Shown in pieces: positions 1 to 6,258 of a stretch of DNA of 9,325 bases. The position numbers and the translations under genes are program-made. The notes under the pieces are model-generated. The model did not search any database, was not told the DNA's origin, and saw nothing but the letters and a program-made list of their open reading frames with translations. Origin of the DNA: Symbiobacteriaceae bacterium (GTDB lineage Bacteria; Bacillota; JAAYKD01; WRDA01). Each line of letters begins with the position of its first letter. The first letter of the stretch is position 1. The stretch is from positions 1-9,325 of the forward strand of contig WREE01000078.1 of NCBI GenBank assembly GCA_009779515.1. Direction: 5' to 3'.

Positions 1-1192
1 GGTTAAAAGATACCTTTCCCTGGACGAAAAACGGCGCAACCTACTGGTGGAGGTGGAGCAGCTCAAAAACAGGCGCAATGTAGCCTCTCAGGAAGTGGCA
101 CGCCGCAAACGGGAGGGGGAAGACGGTTCACCTCTGGTGCTGGAGATGCGCCAGGTAGGAGACGATATTGCGAAAATTGACGAAGAAGTGCGCCAACTGG
201 AGAACCAGTTGGAGGAACTGATGCTCAGTCTTCCTAACTTTCCTCACCCCAGCACCCCTTTAGGGCAAGATGAAAGTGAAAATGTCCAGGTGCGCCTATG
301 GGGAACCCCCACCACTTTTGGCTTTCCTCCCTTGCCTCATTGGGACTTAGGACTTAACTTAAACATTTTAGATTTTGAAAGAGCGGCTAAAATTGTCGGT
401 TCCCGTTTTACAGTATACCGAGGGGATGCCGCCCGCCTACGTCGCGCTCTTATCTCCTTTATGATCGATCTCCATGTTGCCGAACATGGCTACACAGAAT
501 ACTTCCCACCTCTTATTACCAACCGTGCTTCCATGATTACCACCGGGCAGTTGCCCAAGTTTGCCGAAGATCTTTATCACTTACCTGAAGATGACTGGTT
601 TTTAAACCCCACCGCCGAAGTACCTCTCACCAACCTCTTTCGGGGCGAAATTCTGGACGCTCAGCAACTGCCTCTCCGGATTACCGGCTACTGCGCCTCT
701 TTCCGCTCGGAAGCTGGTTCTGCGGGGAGAGATACCCGAGGGGTTATCCGCACCCACCAGTTTAACAAGGTGGAGTTAGTGCAGTTTGTCCAGCCAGAGG
801 TAAGCTACCAAGCTTTGGAAGAGTTGCTGGGGCATGCTGCCAGGGTATTGGAGTTGCTGGAGCTACCTTACCGGGTGGTGGAGATGTGTAGCGGCGACTT
901 GGGTTTTACCGCCTCTAAGAAGTATGACCTGGAAGTGTGGATGCCCAGCTACGACCGCTACGTGGAAATTAGCTCCTGCTCTAACTTTGAAGCCTTTCAA
1001 GCTCGAAGGGGTAACATTCGTTTCCGCAGCGAGGGTAAAGTAGATTATGTCCACACTTTAAATGGCTCCGGTTTGGCGATCGACCGCTGTATGGCTGCCT
1101 TGCTGGAAAACCACCAGACGGAAAACGGCGAAGTGGTCATTCCACCTAACCTCAGGCCTTATATGGGTAAAGATAAAATTGTTTCGCAATAA
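1..1192 (+). CDS. serS: Seryl-tRNA synthetase, 5'-truncated by the window edge
   Basis: Class II aminoacyl-tRNA synthetase that charges tRNA-Ser with serine in the cytoplasm. The reading frame is open from base 2, and the first visible residues (VKRYLSLDEKRRNLL) already lie in the N-terminal tRNA-binding arm. About 27-30 residues and the true start are therefore outside the window; 396 residues are visible against about 425 for the family. The GTG at 47 is an internal Val codon, not the start. Visible parts in order: the long coiled-coil arm (bases 2 to about 240), motif 1 with GYTEYFPPL, the serine-binding TAE triplet at 611-619, motif 2 starting FRSEAGSAGRDTRG at 701, and motif 3 NGSGLAIDR at 1061-1087 with its invariant Arg. 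The C-terminus NLRPYMG is typical. All catalytic motifs are intact, so the enzyme should be functional. Its substrate gene, a tRNA-Ser, also lies in this window at 8366-8455. Confidence 0.97.
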   Translation, partial: VKRYLSLDEKRRNLLVEVEQLKNRRNVASQEVARRKREGEDGSPLVLEMRQVGDDIAKIDEEVRQLENQLEELMLSLPNFPHPSTPLGQDESENVQVRLWGTPTTFGFPPLPHWDLGLNLNILDFERAAKIVGSRFTVYRGDAARLRRALISFMIDLHVAEHGYTEYFPPLITNRASMITTGQLPKFAEDLYHLPEDDWFLNPTAEVPLTNLFRGEILDAQQLPLRITGYCASFRSEAGSAGRDTRGVIRTHQFNKVELVQFVQPEVSYQALEELLGHAARVLELLELPYRVVEMCSGDLGFTASKKYDLEVWMPSYDRYVEISSCSNFEAFQARRGNIRFRSEGKVDYVHTLNGSGLAIDRCMAALLENHQTENGEVVIPPNLRPYMGKDKIVSQ

Positions 1193-1200
1193 CCGACTTG

Positions 1201-1225
1201 AGGCTGAAATCAAAGTCTTCAGTCT
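1201..1225. repeat. Short stem-loop repeat, copy 1 (downstream of serS)
   Basis: An imperfect inverted repeat starting 9 bases after the serS stop codon: 1201-1208 pairs with 1218-1225 (8 pairs, one G-U). Bases 1202-1224 match 5978-6000 at 20 of 23 positions, including the shared block CAAAGTCTTCAG. The terminator hairpin begins one base later, so the repeat sits between gene and terminator. Its role is unknown. Confidence 0.6.
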
Positions 1226-1226
1226 G

Positions 1227-1259
1227 AGCTCCAGCCACATGATGGCAGGAGCTTTTTTT
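1227..1259 (+). terminator. Rho-independent terminator of serS
   Basis: The stem AGCTCC (1227-1232) pairs with GGAGCT (1248-1253). It is extended by GCC/GGC (1234-1236 with 1244-1246) across one A-A mismatch, and is followed by a run of seven T (1253-1259). It lies 35 bases after the serS stop codon and separates serS from the permease gene downstream. Confidence 0.88.
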
Positions 1260-1294
1260 AGTCATAAAGCAAAAACCACTTTATATAGTAATGC

Positions 1295-1318
1295 CAGGGA
1301 GGAGGTTTTACCTTCCTG
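1295..1318 (+). other. Hairpin in the leader of the permease gene
   Basis: CAGGGAGG (1295-1302) can pair with CCTTCCTG (1311-1318), giving 8 pairs with one G-U and an 8-base loop. There is no T run after it, so it is not an intrinsic terminator. A TATAGT hexamer at 1284-1289 could be a -10 box, but no good -35 precedes it. The hairpin lies just before the purine-rich AAAGGGAG at 1333-1340. A leader role is only a guess. Confidence 0.3.
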
Positions 1319-1339
1319 TAGAATAGAAAAGCAAAGGGA

Positions 1340-2473
1340 GTGGTTATCATTTCCACGGTTATGCTAATGTTTCTCATTATTACCTTGGGTTATCTGTTAG
1401 GTAGTGTCAAGATAGGAGGCTTGCAGTTAGGCACCTCCGGGGTGCTTTTGGTAGCTTTAATCTTTGGGCACTACGGCTACGAAATTCCCCAAATTATCCG
1501 CGATTTTGGTTTAGCTTGTTTTGTGGCCGCTGTGGGGTTCATCGCCGGTCCGGCTTTTTTCCGTGGTTTTCGCAAACAGGCGCTAGCCTACGTGGTTTTG
1601 GGTATAGTTATTGTTATTACCGGAGCGCTGGTAGCCGTAGCCGCTATTAAGCTGGGTTATACAACGGTTTCTTTAGGAGTGGGAATTCTCTCGGGTGCTC
1701 TCACCAGCACCCCAGGTTTAGCAGCTGCTATTGAAGCCTCGAAAGATACTTTGGCTTCGATTGGTTACGGTATAGCTTACCCTTTTGGCGTGGTAGGGGT
1801 GGTTCTCTTTGTGCAACTCTTGCCTAAGCTGGAGAGGGTAGATATAGCGGTAGAAGTTGCTGAACTCACCAGAGAGCAGGAAGCGGCCGTAGGGGAGCTA
1901 ACCAACACCAGTCAGCATCTAAAAGTACTGGAACCTACAGGGTTGTTACCTTTAGCCGCCGCCTTAGTAGTAGGGCTGTGGCTTGCTACTCCGAAGATCC
2001 CTTTACCCGGTGGCGCCAGCTTCAACTTAGGCATTTCCGGGGGACCGCTCCTGGCAGGGCTCCTCTTTGGTCATTTCGGGCAAGTGGGTAATATTTCCTT
2101 AAGGGTCCCTGCCAAAACCTTGGAAATAATGCGGGAACTGGGTTTAATTCTCTTTCTATGTGGTGCTGGGGTTGGCGCCGGGCGTGGCTTCGTAGCGATT
2201 ATCCAGCAGCAGGGGATGGGGCTCTTTCTGGTGGGAGCTTTAGAAACCATCTTACCTATGCTGGTAGGTTATACCGTGGCTCGCAAGATATTCAAGCTCT
2301 CCCTCCTCAACAGTTTAGGCTCTATCTGTGGCGGTATGACCAGCACCCCGGCTTTAGGCGCTCTTATAACTACCGCCCAGAGCGACCGGGTGGCTGCCTC
2401 CTACGCTGCCACTTATCCGGTCGCCCTCATCACCGTGGTTCTTTGTTGCCAATTTATTGCTCTATTCATGTAG
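1340..2473 (+). CDS. AspT/YidE-type membrane antiporter without RCK domains
   Basis: Polytopic inner-membrane protein of about 370 residues resembling the aspartate:alanine exchanger (Asp-Al_Ex, YidE/YbjL) permease family. It is an internal duplication: the first half carries SGALTSTPG (residues 118-126) and the second half carries GGMTSTPAL (331-339), each within a set of hydrophobic segments. The repeated TSTP is typical of this family. The halves are joined by a short charged linker (about 170-205) rich in Glu. AspT and YidE normally have two RCK/TrkA-C domains there, and these are absent. The substrate cannot be told from sequence; an anion or amino-acid exchanger is likely. The start is uncertain. 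GTG 1340 overlaps the only Shine-Dalgarno-like stretch (AAAGGGAG, 1333-1340), and ATG 1361 is in frame but about 20 bases beyond it. A TAG at 1319-1321 bounds the frame upstream. No terminator separates it from the secreted-protein gene, so co-transcription is possible. Confidence 0.8.
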   Translation: MVIISTVMLMFLIITLGYLLGSVKIGGLQLGTSGVLLVALIFGHYGYEIPQIIRDFGLACFVAAVGFIAGPAFFRGFRKQALAYVVLGIVIVITGALVAVAAIKLGYTTVSLGVGILSGALTSTPGLAAAIEASKDTLASIGYGIAYPFGVVGVVLFVQLLPKLERVDIAVEVAELTREQEAAVGELTNTSQHLKVLEPTGLLPLAAALVVGLWLATPKIPLPGGASFNLGISGGPLLAGLLFGHFGQVGNISLRVPAKTLEIMRELGLILFLCGAGVGAGRGFVAIIQQQGMGLFLVGALETILPMLVGYTVARKIFKLSLLNSLGSICGGMTSTPALGALITTAQSDRVAASYAATYPVALITVVLCCQFIALFM

Positions 2474-2526
2474 TCATGGGGAATAACTGTTCACGTGACC
2501 TATTTACCATGTAAGAATATGCCAAC

Positions 2527-2532
2527 AGGAGG
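2527..2532 (+). promoter_or_regulatory. Ribosome binding site fixing the start of the secreted protein
   Basis: A perfect AGGAGG touches the ATG at 2533 but lies nine bases before the in-frame ATG at 2542. Spacing therefore favours 2542. That start also gives a classic signal peptide beginning MKLTR. Confidence 0.8.
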
Positions 2533-2541
2533 ATGTCGATC

Positions 2542-5500
2542 ATGAAACTAACCCGACTTTGTACCCAGTTACTCCTTGGCCTAACAGTACTCCTGGTTAT
2601 TTCCTCCTGGGCTTACCAAGTTCAGGCCATGCCGGTTAACCCCGGTGTCTATGTTCAATCTACGGTCTCGCCTAAGGAAATCAACATGGGTGTTTATCCC
2701 TACAACACCGATTTTTCGGTGGAAATGACTAACGTCAATGCCTTTACCTCTAGTCTTGACGAAAACTTTTTTTTGGAGGTTACTTACCCTAACGGTACAC
2801 AGCAATTTATTTTAGGAAATCGCTTGGGGGCGGCTCGTGCGGAGTTTAAAGGAACTCTGCCTGGGGAATCTGGTCGCTATACCTTTAGGTATTATTTGGG
2901 AGGTCTTATCGCTGGCAAAGTCTTGTCGGGAGGAGCTTATCTGCAAACGGGCAGTAGCGCCGCCACGGGTATTACCGTTAGCTCCGTCTCCTACCGTGCT
3001 TACAACCTCGCCATAAACCCCATCCCTATGCTGGATATGTACGATGTAACCATTACCGGTACGCTTACCTTCAGCAACGGCGAGCTGCTCCACCAACAAC
3101 CTTTCTTTGAAGTGCAAGGAGCGCGCATTACCCAACAATCCTTTTCCCAAGACTCTTTTACTGTTCGCTTAGACCGTATCACCAGCTCGGGAACTGATGC
3201 CTTGCGCCTTTATGCCGATGGCCAGGAAATTGCTTCCTGGAGTATTGCTGCCGGGGAGTTGGCAGCTTATAGCTTTGCTCCAGGAATTCTCTCTACGGAA
3301 ATGTCTCAGGGGGTGTATGTGACGGCAGCCTACTGGGATAGCTACGATGGTATTCGCGATATTGACGAAAACAATATCTTGGTAGAGCTTTCCGGGCTTC
3401 CGATTATCGCCAGCTCCATTTCCGGGCAAATCAGCTCCACTCCGGATCCTTATGTCAATGGTGCCTACAGCCGGGTGCTGATCTCCGCACGCAACCTCAG
3501 CAATTCTTTGCTTCGTTTTACCACCAGTGGCAACCTCTATGTTACCATCTCGGCTAACGATAGTGCTTACCAAAGCAGCTTCAGTGTCCCAGTGGAGTAT
3601 TACTACCCCTCGGATGGCTCTCTGGTAGGAGCCCCTGCTATTCAATCTTATGCTGGGGATAACCAGCTGCGAGCTTCCTTCATGACTAGCTCCAACCGCC
3701 AGGTTACTGAGTATTGGGGGACAGTGACTCTGCCTACAGGAGAGCAATACCAAATTCAACACAGTGCTAATGTTATTAATAACCTGCTGCCCATCCCCTT
3801 CGTAGCCAACGGTAGCGGAGAACTGCACTTGGACTTAACTTATACCGACCGTAACGGCGATATCTGGAATACCTCCCAGCGCTATCCCTTTAATGTCCCG
3901 GCGGTGCAGCTCAGCCAAAACAGCTTTGCTTTGGGAGAGCGCGGGACTTTATACTTGACCTTACGAGATAGCCAAGGCTATGCGGTTAACGGCGCTAGGA
4001 TTAATGTCAGCGGCTACGGAGCCATGCGCCCGGTTGGCGGCTCCTCAGGAGAGTATTCTCTAGATACCACCTGGAATAACCCTGGGTCTTTTAGCATTGA
4101 AGCGGTGGGTCACGATGTCAAGGTCTATGCTCGTTTAGCCGACATGCTGGAAGTCCATCCTCCGGAAGTGTTACAGGTGGAAGCCGTTGACGATGGTTAC
4201 CTGGGTGGCACCGATCAGCAGCTACGCTTTAAAGCCTACGATGATACCGGCAGGGAGTTTCGTGGTTCGGGTATCCGTTTTAACTTTTGGGCAGATGGTC
4301 GGGCTACCAATCAAAATGCTTCCTGGGATGGCAACTACTACCAAGTCCGCATCACCGCCTGGCAGAGAGTGGAAGTTCAGGTAGTGGCTACCGATAACCG
4401 GCGAATATCTCCCAAAATTGTTATTGAGGCACTGAAGCCAAATATTGCCGTCAAGCATAACGGCTTTGCCAGTGGCTTCAGGCAAGAGTTGGAAATAACC
4501 ATCACCCATCCGGTAAGTGGTAATCCCTTAAGTGGCACCATCGCTTTTAGAGGTAACAATTTGGATTTCACCGAGCGTAACGGCACCAGCAATGGTCGCG
4601 ATGCTAAAACCGGCTCCTTCTTTAGTGTGGAAATTTACCCCAAGATTAGAAGTGCCGGTAGTACAGCTTCATTTGCCATAGATTTCCGCAGCGATGGACG
4701 CAGTTACAACGATCTTTTTAATATGGAAGTTAAAGAGGCTACCACCAGCTTTTCGCCTGCCACCTTAGTGGGAGGGATAGACCAGGAGGTGACGGTCAGG
4801 CTTGTGGCGCCAGACGGCAAGCCGATAGCGGGAGCAACCATCCGCAGCCAGACGAATAACGAGCGGCAGACCAACGCTGTCGGGGAAACGACTTTTACCA
4901 TAACCCCTTCGGGGAATGCCTATACCTTTACCGTGGTGCGACAAGATAGTCTCTTGAACAGCGGTGGTCAGCCCAGCACTTTTAGCATTTCGGTGCCGGT
5001 AGAACGAGACCAGGTACCCCCCACGGTAACCGTAGTGGGACTCACCGGCAGTGGTATAACCACCGGTGAGAATCCTTACAGCCTGTACCTGGAGTTTGCT
5101 GACGATCACGAGCTGGATAGCTTCTTTATCGGCAATATCAACCACCCTCTTAGTGGTAAAAAGGATAGCTGGAGTGGCTTGGTACCTCTGGCGATGGGAG
5201 AGAACGAAATCGTCTTAACGGTCATCGACGCGGCAGGTAATCGTACGGTGGAAAGCTTCATCATTACCTTCGTGCCTACCCTCAGTCAAGAAGCGGTGGT
5301 TATGGTTATAGGGTCTTATCAGGTTTCACGGGGTGGTAGCCTTATCGAAGAGCCACCGGTTCCCCCGCAAATTATCGCCGGACGCACCATGCTTCCTTTC
5401 CGTTACTTGTGTCAGACCGTCTTATTGGGGACGGTAGATTATATTCCCGAGCTGGAGCAAATTGTCACCGAAGTAAACGGTCACCTGATTATCATGCATC

Positions 5501-5661
5501 TCAACAACCCGATTATTGTGGTCGATGGTATGGCGGTAACTTTAGACCAAGCCCCTGTTTTAGTGGGGAATCACACCATGGTACCTGTGCGTGCTTTTAA
5601 CAGCATTGTTACCGATATCGGCTGGGACAATGTAACCCAAACGGTTACCATCCAACCGTAA
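2542..5661 (+). CDS. Large secreted Ig-like protein with C-terminal Cu_amine_oxidN1-type domain
   Basis: Predicted exported protein of 1039 residues. Residues 1-29 form a Sec signal peptide: Lys2 and Arg5, a hydrophobic core at about 10-23, and a signal peptidase I site after VQA at 29. The mature part is beta-rich, with Ser, Thr, Asn, Gly and Tyr plentiful. Likely modules, with approximate borders, are 33-140, 144-245, two or so further beta units to 450, 456-537 (Ig-like), 541-632, 634-732, 737-820 (GKPIAGATI, Big or carboxypeptidase-regulatory-like fold), and 826-912 (Ig-like, beginning VPPTVTV and containing DAAGNRTV). Residues 917-1039 resemble the copper amine oxidase N-terminal-like domain (PF07833), with paired half-motifs GRTMLPFRYL and HTMVPVRAF. 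This domain is widespread in Clostridia exoproteins and does not imply amine oxidase activity. I see no LPXTG motif, S-layer homology repeats or C-terminal membrane anchor. The only Cys residues are Cys7 (signal peptide) and Cys957. The role is unknown; an envelope or adhesive surface protein is the best inference. Confidence 0.82.
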   Translation: MKLTRLCTQLLLGLTVLLVISSWAYQVQAMPVNPGVYVQSTVSPKEINMGVYPYNTDFSVEMTNVNAFTSSLDENFFLEVTYPNGTQQFILGNRLGAARAEFKGTLPGESGRYTFRYYLGGLIAGKVLSGGAYLQTGSSAATGITVSSVSYRAYNLAINPIPMLDMYDVTITGTLTFSNGELLHQQPFFEVQGARITQQSFSQDSFTVRLDRITSSGTDALRLYADGQEIASWSIAAGELAAYSFAPGILSTEMSQGVYVTAAYWDSYDGIRDIDENNILVELSGLPIIASSISGQISSTPDPYVNGAYSRVLISARNLSNSLLRFTTSGNLYVTISANDSAYQSSFSVPVEYYYPSDGSLVGAPAIQSYAGDNQLRASFMTSSNRQVTEYWGTVTLPTGEQYQIQHSANVINNLLPIPFVANGSGELHLDLTYTDRNGDIWNTSQRYPFNVPAVQLSQNSFALGERGTLYLTLRDSQGYAVNGARINVSGYGAMRPVGGSSGEYSLDTTWNNPGSFSIEAVGHDVKVYARLADMLEVHPPEVLQVEAVDDGYLGGTDQQLRFKAYDDTGREFRGSGIRFNFWADGRATNQNASWDGNYYQVRITAWQRVEVQVVATDNRRISPKIVIEALKPNIAVKHNGFASGFRQELEITITHPVSGNPLSGTIAFRGNNLDFTERNGTSNGRDAKTGSFFSVEIYPKIRSAGSTASFAIDFRSDGRSYNDLFNMEVKEATTSFSPATLVGGIDQEVTVRLVAPDGKPIAGATIRSQTNNERQTNAVGETTFTITPSGNAYTFTVVRQDSLLNSGGQPSTFSISVPVERDQVPPTVTVVGLTGSGITTGENPYSLYLEFADDHELDSFFIGNINHPLSGKKDSWSGLVPLAMGENEIVLTVIDAAGNRTVESFIITFVPTLSQEAVVMVIGSYQVSRGGSLIEEPPVPPQIIAGRTMLPFRYLCQTVLLGTVDYIPELEQIVTEVNGHLIIMHLNNPIIVVDGMAVTLDQAPVLVGNHTMVPVRAFNSIVTDIGWDNVTQTVTIQP

Positions 5662-5668
5662 CCTTCAT

Positions 5669-5983
5669 ATGGCACATACCGGATTATTCCAGGAGGTTTA
5701 TGCCATTGTCCGCACTATCCCCAGGGGTAAGGTTCTCTCCTACGGGCAGATTGCTACGATGCTGGGGAACCCCCGCTGGGCACGGAGGGTGGGACAGGCG
5801 ATGTATGGAGCGCCGGCAGCTTTGCATCTTCCCTGTCATCGGGTAGTTATGAAAGATGGCTCTTTGTGCCATGAGCCATTTGGCAGTGAGCAGCGTGCCA
5901 GGTTGCTGGCCGAAGGGATAACCTTCCTTCCCGGGGGGCGGGTAGATATGCCCAAACACCGCTGGCATGGTGAGTGCGGCTGA
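5669..5983 (+). CDS. MGMT-family O6-alkylguanine-DNA alkyltransferase-like protein
   Basis: A 104-residue protein consisting only of the DNA-binding and catalytic domain of the Ogt/MGMT family (PF01035). It begins with the wing-helix segment IPRGKVLSYGQIA, followed by the recognition helix RRVGQAM with its expected Arg. The active-site PCHRVV has the methyl-acceptor Cys56. Alkyltransferase-like (ATL) proteins of similar size usually have Trp at this position, so this one should be able to accept an alkyl group rather than merely flag lesions. The N-terminal ribonuclease-like domain of full Ogt/Ada is absent. The distal part (FGSEQRARLLAEG...GRVDM) fits short bacterial MGMT-family proteins. 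The start codon lies 7 bases after the stop of the large secreted protein. There is no Shine-Dalgarno sequence before it, which suggests translational coupling. The TGA stop falls inside the left arm of a stem-loop repeat. Repair activity is inferred from the motif. Confidence 0.88.
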   Translation: MAHTGLFQEVYAIVRTIPRGKVLSYGQIATMLGNPRWARRVGQAMYGAPAALHLPCHRVVMKDGSLCHEPFGSEQRARLLAEGITFLPGGRVDMPKHRWHGECG

Positions 5984-6000
5984 AGACAAAGTCTTCAGCC
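5978..6000. repeat. Short stem-loop repeat, copy 2 (overlaps alkyltransferase stop)
   Basis: A perfect 10-base inverted repeat: GGCTGAAGAC (5978-5987) and GTCTTCAGCC (5991-6000) around an AAA loop. It overlaps the TGA stop at 5981-5983. It matches copy 1 at 1202-1224 in 20 of 23 positions. At one stem position the G-C pair here is a G-U pair in copy 1, so pairing is kept. No T run follows, so it is not a standard terminator. Confidence 0.75.
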
Positions 6001-6258
6001 TCTCGCCTCAGAGTGCGCTCTTCGGCGATTTAAGATGTGTTCTTACGAAAAAGTTTGCTTTTTGACGCGCATGTCGCCAAAAAGCGGTTACTATTATCCC
6101 TTTAAGGTAAATTAGGCAGGAAACAAGGAATATGAAACCGGTTTTCTACAGTTTGGTTGGCATGTAGTTTCAAAAAGAGCTGGCGAAGGAATCTTTTCTT
6201 TGTCTAGCGAAATTCACCTATAGTGAGAGCATTAAGCAAACAGGAAAGGATGAGAGCG
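6001..6258 (+). other. Non-coding leader region with inverted repeats before the M14 deacylase gene
   Basis: No gene is seen here. It holds a weak AAAAAG/CTTTTT hairpin (6048-6063) enclosed by GGCGA/TCGCC (6024-6028 with 6074-6078). It also holds a bulged stem, TGAAA + CTACA (6133-6137, 6146-6150) against TGTAG + TTTCA (6163-6172), whose bulge overlaps the perfect palindrome AAACCGGTTT (6135-6144). GCAGGA at 6116-6121 and TAGCGAAA at 6205-6212 both reappear upstream of the symporter gene (8513-8518, 8532-8539). A TATAGT at 6219-6224 could be a -10 box without a good -35. It does not match a riboswitch class that I recognise. Confidence 0.4.

Noticed and set aside
2533..2535. ATG at 2533 as the start of the secreted protein.
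   Set aside because: It touches the AGGAGG site with no spacing. ATG 2542 has correct spacing and a better signal-peptide n-region.
3169..3828. Long open frame of 219 codons on the minus strand.
   Set aside because: It lies wholly antisense to the secreted-protein gene, has no recognisable protein features and no ribosome binding site that I see. The plus-strand frame is continuous and has clear domains.
5691..5702. AGGAGG followed by an ATG at 5700, looking like a gene start.
   Set aside because: These bases encode Gln-Glu-Val in the alkyltransferase. The frame opened at 5700 has no recognisable product.
5988..6031. A terminator after the alkyltransferase gene.
   Set aside because: The perfect hairpin at 5978-6000 is followed by a C-rich sequence and not by a T run, so transcription may continue or end by another route.
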